From contig MNCI01004480.1 of assembly GCA_015680685.1 (NCBI GenBank), positions 226,271 to 289,098 on the forward strand: a stretch of 62,828 nucleotides of DNA, written 5' to 3'. The notes under the pieces are model-generated. The model ran no database searches, had not been told where the DNA came from, and was given only the letters and a program-made list of their open reading frames with translations. Of this stretch, positions 1 through 12,611 are shown piece after piece. Position 1 is the first letter of the stretch. Every line of letters starts with the position of its first letter. This DNA is from Gnetum montanum (taxonomy: Eukaryota > Streptophyta > Gnetopsida > Gnetales > Gnetaceae). A program made the position numbers and the translations under genes.

Positions 1-3000
1 TACTTTCTTGATCAGCTGTCAGTCACTAGATGCCTTCTTGTTGTGTGGCTACTACATACAAGCATCTTTGTATGTTGATCACTTGTGCACACTGATTGCA
101 TGTAGAAAATGTTGAACTTTACACAAACCATGACCTTTGCATGCAATTACACCTTGTGTCACTATATGTGATGCACGAAACTTTCGTCTTCTCGATCTTT
201 CTAAATGTATTTTCCTTTGATATTTCTAGGGAAAGATCATGGATTCCTAGGCGTGTGTCGATGGTGCTTAGCCATGCTCTTCCCATTATGATTGGGAAGT
301 CCCCCCTACCATTGTTTACTTGAATCACTAGGAAGTCAATTGGGTATGACCACCCACAAACAGTGGTAACAATGTCTTCCACTAGTCCAAATGGGATAAT
401 GATGGACTGGTCGGCCAACTCTAGATGGATGTTGCTCTTTTTTAATGGAGGTAGGTTCTAAGCCTTGTACATTTCTTGAGAAATCAAGTTGACATCAGAA
501 CCTAAATCCAAAAGAGCCTTGCACAACACATTTCTAGCGATTTGTAAGTATATTAGAGGACTCCCAAGATTAAAGAATTTCCTAGGAAGGTGGCTAGCTT
601 TGATCCAATTGGTGACCACATGTGTTAGCATGACTGTATGTGTTGAGTGTGGTGGTTGAGTTGAAGGAGGCTCCAAATTTTTGATTGATATTGAGGCATC
701 TAAGGAATCAACCACTTGTGATTGCAAGGGATTGGTTGGACTATTGGTTCTGAAGAAAGATCTTTTCTTCATGTGGTTGTTGGAACCAATAGTAGGTTAA
801 GAGTTAATAGCCCTCATGGCGTTACATTGATGTGGCTAGGTAGGGATTTCACCTTGCATCGCAAGAGTAGGTGGCAGTGGAGCTATTGGTGGAAGAGATG
901 TGGCTAGATGAGAAGGATGATATCCTTGTGAAATATCACCTCTATAAGAGGAAGTCCCATAATACTCATAGGCTTGGTAGTGAGGTTGAGAAGTGACATG
1001 ACTAGTAGAGTTACGTGAGGAGATTGGTTGCTACACATAATATCCATATGGGTTAGGTTGCCAGTAAGGATACTGTTGCCTTGGTGGTTCATTCCCCATG
1101 ATTATGGGTGCTTCCACTGTTGATATTGCTCAATCAGTTGTGGTGGAGTTCCACTGGGATAATATGTTAAGGGTTGGTGAAACTGCCTTGGGTTACCTTG
1201 AGGATAAGGTAACCTTCGGGTTGTTTGCCTTTTGTTTAATCGTGTGTTGAGTGCATACACCCCAAACTCCTACAAATGTGAGATTACAAGGCAACATCCC
1301 TTAGGATGGTCATATTGACATATCTCACATCCACTATCATTGTCTATTTCGAAATCCACAACCTCTTCAATGATGGAAACTTTACCCTTATCCTTGCTAT
1401 GTGCATGTTTAGCATCTTTCTTTTTTCTTTTTTCATGATCACTAACTTGCTCTTTAGACTCCTCTACTATTTTAAGAACAATTTGAAATCTATTGTCTAG
1501 GGAATCCCACATTTGGTCTACCTTTTCTGAAACTTCTAATGTCATCTATTGTATAGGCAAATTTTTCCTATTCACCATCTCTTCAAGTGGTGCTCTTCTT
1601 CATCCTCACAAAATCTTACTCCCCTCTTCTAGAGGAAAGGATCTCAATTATACTCTTCTGCACTTTCTCTCTTCCATAGCTCACCTTCTTGCTTAGCAAC
1701 TTGCTCCAATAGTCTTTGAATTTCATAAGACCTAAACTCGGATAGTCTCCCATGGGCATAAGTCCCAAGGGTTCTTCTCATTTTATGCCTAAGCCCATCC
1801 ACGAGATGGCATAATTGATCCCCTTGCGAATAACCATGGCTAGGACAACAATGTAATAGTGCATAATATCGGCCCATGGCAGCATCCAAGGGTTCATGTC
1901 CTCCTTATTTCCAACCTTGGATTTTCCTTCACAAGTTAGACACTCGGGAGTATGTTTGGTACTTGTCATTAAATAGTTCTAATATAGTATTCCACTTACA
2001 AATGGATTCTGGTTCTAAAGACCTCTTCTTTAACTAGTTTTTGTGGAAACAACTTAAGTTTTTTCCATTCATTCTCTATGTTTTGTAAGGCACATGCGTC
2101 ATGGAATGCTTGTAAGTGATTCTAAGGATCAGCATCGTATCCCCCTTCAAATCCTAGGATATTGTTCATATCTAATCTCTTGATTCTACTATCTTTTTTG
2201 TGCCTTGTTGGAATTCTAATAGCCTCAGTTATGTCTAACATACTTCAAGTAGTGAGTAGGGGTTCATCATGATCATCTCGTCCATGGCATCTATGATGCC
2301 TACGTTGTTCCCTACTCTCCCTTCTTCTATGTCGTGACTCTCTAGAGTGCCCTTGTCCTCTTTCCCGGTTCTTTCATCTATGAATTCCACTTTGCCTACC
2401 TTTATCCCCATGGTCTTTTTCTTTATGACCATGTCTGGATATTGAAAGAGAGGGTGAAGGAGATGATGAAGGTGAATAAGAAGGAGAACCATTACCATGA
2501 TGGTATCTATTACCTTCTCTTCTATGGTCTCGGCCCCAATCGCGATTGCGATCGGAATGTTCACCTTTATCATGAGTTCGTATCCCTTTTTTGGATCCTT
2601 TGTGCATGTGGGTATCAGGACCTAGGTTATGAATAGTAAAATGAAGGTCCTGATAAACAACCCCTTGGCCAAATTCAAGGGGAGGAACATCGTTGTGTGG
2701 CCAACTGCCTGAGGTAGGTTCACCACCCTCATTTTTTCTTAAGACATGTGGGGCATCCTGGGACCACTTACCCTTCAAAGACTTATGATGTCTCTCCTGT
2801 TTCAAGTCCCTTTGATGTTGTTCCTCTATGGGATGATATTCTCTTGAGTCATGGTCTTGCACAACGTATTCTGCATGTAAGTGCAGCATGCCAATTCGTG
2901 TGAGAGCATGAAGAAGCAGGATTGGGACTAAATGATCAGGAGGTAAAACTATGTTACCTTCTAAGTCTCGCTAACATAGTTGTTCATCTTGATGGAGGAT

Positions 3001-3153
3001 AAAGGTGAAGTCTGGTATATACTCATCAGGATGAATATATACCACTTGAACTTGTTGAGGGACTGGCAGATCAACGTCAGGTGTATTACACTGTCGATTT
3101 TTTCTTGTTTTAGACCTAGGTAGTGAGGTGCTTTTGTACGAATAAGGAGACAT
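1..3153 (-). pseudogene. Gag-protease polyprotein of element A (broken, 3' end cut by window)
   Basis: Gag would form the particle and bind the element RNA; the protease would cleave the polyprotein. The start at 3153 (MSPYSYKS) matches the equivalent start in D. In order on the minus strand: an N-terminal segment; a segment rich in R, D, H and S with SPS/SSPSPS clusters (about 2889-2374); capsid-type helices (around 2110-1640); a cysteine/histidine knuckle CEICQYDHPKGCC (around 1310); a proline-rich stretch; then a retropepsin domain with DLGSDVNLI (around 500) and the flap/C-terminal pattern IIMGRAWLS (around 280). DLGS in place of DSG/DTG is usual in the Athila/Tat group. At least five frame breaks are needed to read through, so it is a pseudogene. 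Confidence 0.8.
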
Positions 3154-3270
3154 ATTTGTCTATTTAGTGTGCAATTTACTCTTGTTTATTATTTTCTCAA
3201 TAAATCCTAAGGATTCATTCCAATGATGTGAATGATTTCCTATATTCTAGTTAGCGCACAAACAACTAAG

Positions 3271-3287
3271 TCCCCAGAATGACACCA
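3271..3287 (-). other. Primer-binding site of element A
   Basis: On the minus strand, one base after the LTR end, the sequence TGGTGTCATTCTGGGGA aligns with the complement of the plant tRNA-Asp 3' end (TGGCGCCGTTGCCGGGGA) with several mismatches. Its position and its similarity to the D and C sites support the call. Confidence 0.7.
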
Positions 3288-3288
3288 A

Positions 3289-4193
3289 TGATGAGTGGCA
3301 AGGTACCCCTATGCTCAACCATACGAATACAAGAGTTTCATGCATGATCTAATCGAATTCCAAGGACTAAGTGCCTATGCACCTTTGTGGAACAAGGATG
3401 GTTTGGTTGATTGTTGTCTTCCCAAACTTACTTTTATGTCATGATTGTATGGTTAAGTAATTTTGAGGCATATGATTTTTATAGCTTTTATGTTTTTATG
3501 TCCTGCTACTAATAAGGGAGGAGAGAGAGAGAGATAACTAAGTGACTAATTTAATTTAACTATTGATTAACTAGGCTTTAAACTAATCCTAACAGCAGTA
3601 TCTATTCTCACTTGTCGTACACATCCTAAACCAATGCAACACTACTAGGATTACCAAACGCTAATTATTACTGGGTTACCAAGTGTTACAGGCATGCTCA
3701 AAGTGATCGTATTGTGTGTGCTAATAACATAAATGTAAAGTGCATAAAATAAAATAAATGTAGAAGAAAATAAAATAAAGGAAATGAGTAAGAAAACAAA
3801 TCTCAAGCGCTACAAGGATGAATCCAAGAGCTCGTCTTTATTGCCGTACACAAGGTGTGCTCAGGTACACAATGCTCGAATAAAGATCTGTCCACACTTA
3901 GACCTCCTACTGCAGGCACTTGGAAAATACTATAACTACAAAATTTTTGCTACTTAACTTCTAAAAGAATTTTCTTAAAAGACTTCCTTCCAAGACTTCC
4001 TCCTTAAATTATGTGCTTGGGCACTATATTTATAGGCTTGGGAGCAACTACTCTAATAATTAGAAAAACTGTCACTCTAATTTTAGAGAAACTACCACTC
4101 TAATAATTAGAATAAACCACTAGAGTAACCACTCTCATCATATATGAAGAAGGTAGTAAACATAATAGGATCAACCCTAAATCTTCTTCATCA
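3289..4193 (-). repeat. 5' LTR of element A (U3 divergent)
   Basis: The plus-strand start TGATGAGTGGCAAGGTACCCC is the reverse complement of the LTR 3' end shared by the family. From 3289 to about 4035 it aligns with the D 3' LTR, including the segment with AATAAAGATC and the CTCCTACTGC block. A TATA box reads on the minus strand at about 4025-4037 (CTATAAATATAG). Beyond that the U3 does not match the others: it has a tandem CTCTAATAATTAG-type repeat (about 4050-4110) instead of GATATC palindromes. The outer end at 4193 (TTCATCA) is inferred and uncertain. Confidence 0.65.
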
Positions 4194-4972
4194 TACTTAA
4201 CCTCCATATTCTCTAGATCAAAAACAATTTACTTAAAAAAATAGTTAAGTGATCTTTAATAGATGTACCTTCTATCATTTGGTGAGAATACAATCATTGC
4301 TTCAAGTGCAACTTCATACACAACTTCTTCAATTTTAATCACAACACAGTGCCAATTTTTTCCTTCAAAACATCTTTCATAATTTGATTTGACAAATGAA
4401 GATGAGTTTGAGATGAGGCCTTTGGATCCCTACATTGGTTTTCCTTTGGTGTTTAAGATGAGGGCATCTTTTCAAACTAGAACAATGCATTATCCAAATT
4501 CATCTAAGCAAGCACAACACACATCTTGACCTACCATAGTGAAAATCTGGTGTTGCAATCCAAAAGCGAAATATCATATTTCATAGTTGCCATCACCAAA
4601 ATCAAACAAATATGCTTTGATAGAAATTTGAAGAAAAATAAAAAAATAACAAACATAATAGATAGCAGAAATCAAAACAATAACACATATAATTTACATG
4701 GAAAATCCAAAATTAGGATAAAAACCATGGGCAAAGACAGAGAGGATTCACTAGATCAAAGATTGAGTATAAAGTGAAGTATTTAGGGAAACTACTAAAA
4801 CATTACTTCAAGCCCTAATAGAAAGCAACATGTGTGTGTGTGCATGCACGCAATAAACCCTAGGCCCAAGATGAAAAGAAAAATGGGTCAAAATAGAATA
4901 CATTCATATTGCAAGGAATTTAGGATGGACCAAGAAAAAGAATTTGGGTAACCTCATCATAATCTAACAATT
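4194..4972. other. Unassigned AT-rich stretch
   Basis: No coding region is convincing here; the open frame at 4526-4777 is lysine/asparagine-rich and looks like chance. A short TG microsatellite sits at about 4831-4842. It may be 5' flank of the LRR gene or further element debris. Confidence 0.4.
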
Positions 4973-5294
4973 ATGATACTAGGGGTGCTTGTATGCTGCT
5001 ACTCTATTTTTGTCTTTGCCACTACAAAAACAATCCATCATCATAATGTAGAGGTTAATCTTGCAAATGCAAGAGCACTAACTAAATTCAAGAGAGGGAT
5101 TACCATTGATCCACTTAATACTCTTGCTAACTACAATTGGAATAAAGATGTTCCAACAACAATAGCATGTAATTGGACTAGGATTATGTGCTCTTCAAAG
5201 CATCTTAGAAGGGTTGTATAAATCGTTTTGGAAGATTCTTTATTATTAGGATCCATCTTTCTCACTATTATCAATTTGTCATTTTTATAAGTGC
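4973..5294 (+). pseudogene. LRR receptor-kinase-like gene, N-terminal piece
   Basis: The frame starts with a hydrophobic signal-peptide-like segment (MILGVLVCCYSIFVFATT), then a typical plant LRR N-terminal cap: ALTKFKRGITIDPLNTLANY, then CNWTRIMCSS with the paired cysteines that normally hold this cap together. A stop at 5219 interrupts the frame, but the same frame continues with VLEDSLLLGS and INLSFL, the start of the first leucine-rich repeat. Homologues are membrane receptor kinases or receptor-like proteins in defence or development. Here the reading is cut at about 5294 by element H and resumes at 14786. No kinase domain is in the window. Confidence 0.75.
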
Positions 5295-5299
5295 ATGTT

Positions 5300-8200
5300 T
5301 GTAACAACTTGCCTTACTACACCTAGCTAGGATAGGGTGATGTCTAGGATCACTAGTAATATCACAATGGAAGCATGATAAACTATAAACTAATGATGTG
5401 TAGAAATACATTATATTCAGGAAGGTTAAACTACACAACAATCCATGCCAACCCAAAAACTAAAGTTACATGTCAATTTATAAAACTACATGTCTCTACA
5501 TAACCCAACAATCTACACTACTCTTATATGATACAAAAATACATAAACATTAGAATATATATAGAAGAGTATAGATAGTGTCATACAAATACATTAACCA
5601 ACCCTTGAAGATTCTTCCCTTATCTACTCTCTCTCTCTATGCTCCTGCAACTTCCACCTGTAATAAAATAAACTCATTATAAAACTGAATGGGAAGCCTT
5701 TACACTTCCCTTGCTAGATGGTTGACAAGTACTACATGGGAGTACTATTAGTCTTGCGCATGCTAAGAGCAACACATATACACACAACATATCACACATA
5801 ACAATGGCATAATTGTTATCAAAGAGAATATATTGTTATCATACAATCATAGATAAAACCACTATCTAACATGAGCTATCATATATCCATTACACAACCC
5901 ATGACCCACACAATCATAATCCTAATCATAATATACATTATCCCTACCATGGCTCACAAATCAATACTATCATATACACACCCTATGTGATTGCTAGCAT
6001 ATCCACACTTAGTGTATCATGTGAAACACTGCCATGAGTACTTAGAAATAGCCATTGTCTATAGTTCTTTTATTAGTCTTTTGTTTATCCAACTAGTGTT
6101 AGGATCCATCAACTTATGACCTACAACCACTAGCCTTCTAGAGGACTGGCTAAAGGGATGAACACACCTATGCCACATACTAGCCATAGGGATGAATGCA
6201 CCTATGCTCTTCCACTCTCAAGATGAGATCTGAGATAGGAGCCTCACTGATGCATCATAGTTGGGGTCAATCCATATTACCTCTAGGGTGCCTCATCACT
6301 AATCATTTCACACCCTCATTCTAGCACCACATGCCAATGACCTTTAGAAGTATCATCGTAAAGACATGTACAAAGCTGACCTACGATATCGCATACACGA
6401 TATCACGACCTATCTCCTCATCTATAAATAAGAGGTAGAAAAATGAGTCAGGAAAAATGAGATCAATTTAGTTTTAGAGTGAGTTAGTGTTTAGTGTTTT
6501 CATTTCTTTCTCTCAACTCTTTTCCTCTCCGTGTATGCTTGCATTGTGGTGAATCTAATTGTACGACATCCTTTATTCGAGTGTGGCGTACTTGGACATG
6601 CACATGACTAGAAAAAAGATCAAGATTACTTCATCATTGCAGCATTCACTTAAATTAATTATTTATTTAATTGTTATTTACTTATTTCCTAGTTAATATC
6701 TCTCACCCTTAAACTCCTATTAAATGTGGAATGAGTATGACTTGATTACGAGCATTTAAGTGTGACTACTTCGTAACCCAGTAGCGTACCTAGGATCTAC
6801 GCTTGGTAATCCCAATGGTAGTCGTGCACAAAGTCCAAGATGTGTACGGATAATCAAGGAATGGATGCTCATCACACTTTGGCTAGTTTAGATTCCCTCT
6901 TACCCTCTCTCTTCTAGATTAGTGAATATTACTTTCCATTGCCTTCAGGAGTAGCATTAGATTAGAAACCACATCATACACCTCACTCTGGACTAAACCA
7001 TACGTGACAAAGCTAATGCTAGTCTAGGTGGGAAGACAGTGAGCTATGACCTAAGGCTAACTATCTAGATGCCACAACTAGTCCATCTACAAAGTTCGAC
7101 TGGATCGCATGTGTAACGCTCGTATTCGTATGGTTGACTGTAGGGGTACCTGCCACTCATCAAAAGCTTAGCTAGCTTAAGCCAATAGATGCTACAAGCA
7201 TAACACATCCAAAACCAACATAATAAGACCACATACATCCACACCTAACAATCACATTCATTCCATGAAAACAATACCATAATTTGACAAAACAAAAATT
7301 TTGCATCATAATCATATATCTTGAACTATATGGAATACCAAAAAATGACCACTATACTAATTGCCAAAATGATATATACCCAAAAATAAAACCAATTCCA
7401 TGATTAGAAAGTACTACCCAAGATGATCCCAATGACACTAATTTCACGCAAATTGGACTCTTAGAAGTAAAGTTATGTGTTTTTAAAGTTTGATTAATAA
7501 AATAATAATTAATAATATTTAACTACAATTAGTGGTGACTGAAACTCCCATGCCACAATAGACCCCTTAAATATAATATTCCAACCCAATCGGTCTCATC
7601 AACATCACATATCATGTTTTCCAAGTCTACATCATACCATACATCGCATATATATTAATAAACAATTCATAACCTAAACCGTACAATTTTGGGAAATATG
7701 AAAAATAGCATGTCTTCCCCACATGCCCACATCACATGGTCATATACACTAATCCAATACAAAAACACAAGAAAATGGTAGAGATAATCCACCAATTAAA
7801 ATTGTTGTGATAGAAAGTCCAAAATAAGCATAAAATCCTTAAAAAATCGTATAGAACTCTAGTTTGCTCCAAACAAGTCCCGCACCCACATAGATACAAC
7901 CGCATCAATCCCAAATCCAGGTTCATAGTAGAGAAAATCCATCCATGAAGCTCAAAATTTAAAAGAAGTATGAAAAAGACAAAGGAAAAAAATAAAATTA
8001 AAGAAAAAAATAGGCTCCTATCCATTTCTATTTACACAAATGCATAGAGAAGAAAAAAAAATCAAAATCCAATTTCTATGGGTAGGTGGCAGTGGGGTGG
8101 TGAAAACAAAAAAACAATAATGAAAATAATGCATAAGCACATTCTTTTATTAACAAAAAAGGATGCACTTCTTTTGTCTTTTGCACATCATGTGCAACAC

Positions 8201-8707
8201 CCACTCATTAATTTTACTATTTATAAATGAAATTTTTTATAAGTGTATTTATTTTATCCCTTACCATCTAATACCTTGCATTTCAAATGTGCATAACAAC
8301 CACATGTGGACTCCAAATCAAAATCTATTTAAACCTATGAGATCCTTATCAAACGCTCTACACCTTTACATGCCAAAATCACACCCAAGCATCACACAAT
8401 ATAGTACTATAGTTCAAATGCATAAATACTAAAATTTCATATAAAGCTTAAATGTAGACCAAATATGTGCTCTTGTACCCTAATTCAACATCCTAGCTAG
8501 CAACATCGCCTATCTACCACATGACACAGGGCTAGTGTACATAATTAGGTTAGTTAAGCATGTAAAGACATCATAATCATAATGTATAAAGTGCAATTAC
8601 AATAAGCTAAGTCATCCGTAATAATCCACCAAGACACACACACACACACATGATGAATAAATTACAATCATACAGCCATGCTTAGTGTATCTAGATGGGA
8701 TGTCACA
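5300..8707 (-). repeat. 3' LTR of element H, with a solo LTR inserted
   Basis: On the minus strand it begins TGTGACATCCC and ends GTTGTTACA, giving TG...CA ends. From 5745 to 8707 it aligns with 12612-14784 along its whole length once the 786-base solo LTR and one 5-base duplication are removed; both then measure about 2172 bases. The stretch 5300-5744 has no counterpart in the other LTR. A short CA microsatellite lies at about 8634-8650. Confidence 0.8.
6377..7162 (+). repeat. Solo Athila-like LTR (TSD AAAGC)
   Basis: A single LTR of the A/C/D family without internal sequence. It starts TGACCTACGATATCGC, has GATATC palindromes, a TATA box TATAAATA at 6423-6430 followed by AGAGG, and ends GCCACTCATCA. 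Perfect 5-base duplications AAAGC flank it (6372-6376 and 7163-7167). The other H LTR shows the unfilled site near 13221 (ACAAGGCCTAGCTAGCTT), which matches the joined flanks. It is the product of insertion followed by LTR-LTR recombination. Confidence 0.92.
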
Positions 8708-8720
8708 CTCTTCCCTCCTT
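8708..8720 (-). other. Polypurine tract of element H
   Basis: The minus strand reads AAGGAGGGAAGAG directly before the LTR start TGTGACATCC. A purine run touching the 3' LTR is where plus-strand DNA synthesis begins in LTR retrotransposons. Confidence 0.85.
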
Positions 8721-8733
8721 AAGAATCTTCCTC

Positions 8734-11700
8734 CTAGAAGATCTTAGGATGAGCTACGCACATCTTAGTTTCCACCTTCCAAATAGCTTCTGAACCTCCA
8801 TGTCTACTCCATAAAACCTTGACCATAGTCATGAATTTATTGTGTAGCTATTATAACATACAATCAATATTCTTTATAGTTTCTCAACCTAATTAACATC
8901 AAACTATAGTTGTATCCCTGAATGATCAATCGCATGGTGCTCATCAGGCACATAACATCATAGCATAGAGACATGAAACACATCATGTACATGGGCTAAA
9001 TGAGGAGGTAATGCTATTTGATAGGCCACTTTCCCAATCCTCTATAATAGTTGAAAAGGACCAATCTATCTAGAAGCCATTTTTCCTTTTTGGCTAAATC
9101 AAGTAAGGTCTTTCAAGAGAGAAACACGAAGAAAGACATGATCTCTAATTGCAAACTTTAGTTGGCCTTGATGTTGATTAGCATATGCCACCTACTTATC
9201 CTATGCAGCTCTTAATCTATCTCAAATTTGACGAACCTACTTTGTAGTCTATCATACAAAATTTTTGCTCACTTACTAATAATCTTTTATAGTATCCCAA
9301 CATAAAGGTGTTCTCCATAGCCTACCATAAATCTCATATGGTGTTGCCCACAAAATCTATTGATAATTGTTATTATATGAAAATTCAACTAATGGTAGTA
9401 TCTAATCCCAACCAAACCTCTCAACATGTCCTTGAGAATATGATTCAATGACTTAGTCTAACCATCACTTTGTGGATGATATGCTGAACTCATGTTTAGC
9501 TTTGTATCCATATCCTTCTAGAATGCTTACAAAAATTGTGATAAGAATCGAGCATCTCTTTCACTAATAATCTATTGTGGCACACCATGCAACCACACTA
9601 TCTCTACAAAAATGAGATGTGCAATTTCTAATACAGTCACTGATGCTCATGTAGTGAGGAAATGGGTAGACTTTGTCAACAAATCAACAACTACTAATAT
9701 AACATCACAGTCACTGCAAGGCCATGTAAGACCAACAATAAAATCCATACTAATGGCATCGCATTTCCATTAAGGAATATAGTGGAAATATAAATATCCC
9801 CTAGGCCTATGATGCTCTATCTTCACTTTCTAGTAAATTAAGCATCAAGACAAATAGTCTCCTATATTCCTCTTCATACTAGGCCATCAATACATCCATC
9901 ATAAACTCTAGTACATCTTATGACTATTTGGATGCATTTGGTATCTACTCATGTGGGTCTCATCCATTAACAGAATTCATAGAGGTTCTAGAACACATAC
10001 TTGACCATTCCTCCATAATATTCTATGACTATCCATAGAGAGCAGCCCATCACCGGGGATTTGTTACCTCAATTCTTGACACCATGGATCATGTCATTGT
10101 TGCTTTCATATTAGCTCCTAGAAATCTAAGTGGATTGTTAGGCTATTAAGCTTACTTGCCATCCTACTCAATGCATCAGCTACTTTATTTATCTTGCCAA
10201 GCCTATATTTAATAGTGAAATCAAAGTTAGTAAGCAACTGCACTCATCTACATTGTCCCAGGTTTAATTGTGGCTGACTCATTAGATATTAGAGGCTCTT
10301 ATGATCAATCCAACTAGTAACCTACTCCCCATATAAATAATGTTTCCAAATCTTCAATGTGAAGATCACAACATCCAACTCTAGATCATACATAGGATAT
10401 CTAATTTCATGTGGTCTTAATTGATGGGATGCATAAGCCACAACATGTTCATCTTGCATTAACACACAACCAAATCCATCCATTGAAGCATTAGTACTAA
10501 CATCATATGGATGTCTTGGTGTAGGAGATATTAGCACTAGAGAAGTCAAAAATCCATGCTTCAACTCTCCAAATGTAGCCTAACAAGCTAGGCTCCAAGT
10601 AAAGTTAGTATCCTTCCTCATCAATCGAGTTAAAGGATAGGCTATGCAAGAAAATTATTCCACAAACCTATGGTAATATCTTACTAATCCCAAGAAGTTT
10701 CACACCTACATTATTGATTACAACACATGCCAATCACAAATGAATACAATCTTTGTAAGGTCCATAGAGATGCCACCTCCTAACACCACATCTCCTAAGA
10801 ACTGAAACTCCAACTGCCAAAATGAATACCTAGATGGCTAAGCATATAGTTGGTAATTCCTCAAAGTCTGTAAGACTATCCGCAAGTGCTCTACATGTAA
10901 CTACTCATTAGGAGAATATACCAAGATATCATTTATGAACATAATCACAAACTAATCTAGGAATGGCTACATTGCACTATTCATGAGGTGCATGAAAATT
11001 GTTGGTGCATTTGTCAACCCAAATGAATGTACCAGAAACTCATAATGACCATATCATGTTTTGAATGTTGTCTTTGACACATGTTCACAAACTTGCACCT
11101 GATGATATCCAAACTTAATATTAATTTTTGAGAATACATGATCTCCCTAATGTTTATGAAACAAGTCATTAATGCATGGTAAGGGATATTTATTTTTCAC
11201 TGTCACTTGGTTTAGCTACCTATAATATATACATAGGTGCAAACACCCATCCTTTTGTTCAACAAGTAGCATTAGTGACCCCATGGTGATATGCTAGGAC
11301 AAATGATGTCTTTGTCCAACAATTCTTGTAGTTGGATCTTTAGCTTTGCTATCTCTATAGGAGACATCTTGTGTGGAGCCTTTGAAATAAGTTTCATACC
11401 AAGTTTAAGTTTATTTTTGAACTCAATCTCTCGCCTTAGTGGAAAACCTAGTAATTTTGACTAGAACACATCATAAAATTCATGAACCATAATAATTTGA
11501 TCTATCTCCACCATATCTATTTTATATATATTTTAGCTACAAAGCATTCATGCCCTCTTTGAAGCATCCTATAGTACGTTCGAGAGGAGATCAAATCTAG
11601 GTGCATAGTCCTTAAACAAGTTTATACTTCAATCGAAGCACCATCGACTAATTGTAGTCTCAGGAGCTTTTACTAACAGTCCAAAATGGCATTGACCTAC

Positions 11701-12017
11701 AATAGGAAATCCATCTCCAAAATCACATCATATACCCCAAGATTCATAACATGCAAATTACTAACCCACTGCATAGCTTTTGATTCTATAGACACACATG
11801 TACACACATGATCAACTTGAGTTTCATGACCCTTAGTAGAAGATACTATCAACCCATGAGAAAGAGAATGACATACAAGAGCTACATGATGTGAAACCAT
11901 AGGATCTATGAAAGAATAGATAGCACCTAGATCAACTGGAATCAACATATCAAAGCCCAAAATCATACCTCCCATCTCCATCACTGTGTTAGGCTGCACA
12001 TTCAATGGTTGTTCCAT
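8734..12017 (-). pseudogene. Pol polyprotein of element H (protease, RT, RNase H, integrase, chromo-like tail)
   Basis: Minus-strand order. Protease at 12017-11697: LGAIYSFIDPMVSHH and VILEMDFLL, recalling the usual DPGASHSFI and DVILGMDWL. RT at about 11400-10600, with FINDILVYS where FIDDILVYS is expected, so a catalytic aspartate is changed. RNase H at 10564-10250: [24 protein letters not shown] and the DLELDVV block. Integrase core at about 9760-9430: ISMDFIVGL, VVVDLLTKSTHF, a HGVPQ..ISERDARF block and AYHPQSDG. The end carries KVLWSRHGGSEAIW and stops at 8734 (AHPKIF), as in Del/Tekay chromoviruses. Many stops and frameshifts are present. The protein would copy the element RNA and insert the DNA. 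Confidence 0.85.
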
Positions 12018-12119
12018 TAAGGGTACACTTGTCCCTAGGTCCTATGGTCTACTTCTCTTGGTGGAGTAATAGGTGTTCCACGTTCACCCTGAATTAGAGG
12101 TCATTATCCTTAACCTCTA

Positions 12120-12611
12120 CCTCCTCCACTATTTTTTCCTACTTTGGGCACTCCAAAACCTAATTCCTTGGCTGCCCACATGTAAAACAATTTTTTTAAT
12201 CCCTCTATAGATGGCCAAGCTACCCACACCTATAACAAATAATAGATCCATGACTAGCCCCAATAGTAGGACACACTCACCTCCATGTCCACAAGCTTGC
12301 TTGGAGGGGCCAAGCCTATCTCCAAATGTCAGTCCTCTCTTTTTCCCTGGTCACCTCTCTCTACCAATTGCATCTTTTCACTAACTCCTCTCTAAATCCA
12401 TGGCTACTGCATTAGCCTCATCATAGGATGTTAATCTGAGGGGTAATATATGGTCCTTCAAAGATGACCTCAAACCTTTAACAAATTTATTCACTCATGC
12501 TTGAGCATCTATCTACATCTATGGTACATAATTACTAATCTTAGAGAAATGAGCATCATACTCTGCCATAGACCAACTACCCTTATACAAATGATATAAC
12601 TCATCTTGCAT
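12120..12611 (-). pseudogene. Gag fragment of element H
   Basis: The minus strand encodes a retrotransposon gag core: SMAEYDAHFSKIS and FVKGLRSSLKDHI match the usual SVAEYEAKFTELS and FxxGLRxxIxxxV pattern. A degenerate zinc-knuckle area follows near 12200-12150. The N-terminal half is absent because the sequence joins straight to LTR at about 12612. That join has removed the primer-binding site as well, so gag could not be expressed normally. Confidence 0.7.

Larger units (their letters stand above)
1..4193 (-). mobile_element. Element A: Athila-like Ty3 LTR retrotransposon, 5' part
   Basis: Reading on the minus strand, a 5' LTR (4193 to 3289), a primer-binding site and a gag-protease region run off the window at base 1. 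Gag and protease fragments match those of elements C and D in the same order, so this is the same family. The whole coding stretch is broken by stops and frameshifts. The other end, its 3' LTR and its target-site duplication lie outside the window. Confidence 0.85.

Noticed and set aside
2235-2573. Open frame of 112 codons overlapping the A gag
   Set aside because: Shadow of the gag serine/arginine-rich segment in another frame; the 2374-2889 frame matches C and D.
4526-4777. Open frame of 83 codons upstream of the LRR piece
   Set aside because: Lysine/asparagine-rich low-complexity translation of AT-rich DNA with no family match.
7732-8025. Hydrophobic minus-strand frame in the H 3' LTR
   Set aside because: Phenylalanine/leucine-rich translation of a purine-rich strand; broken in the sister LTR.
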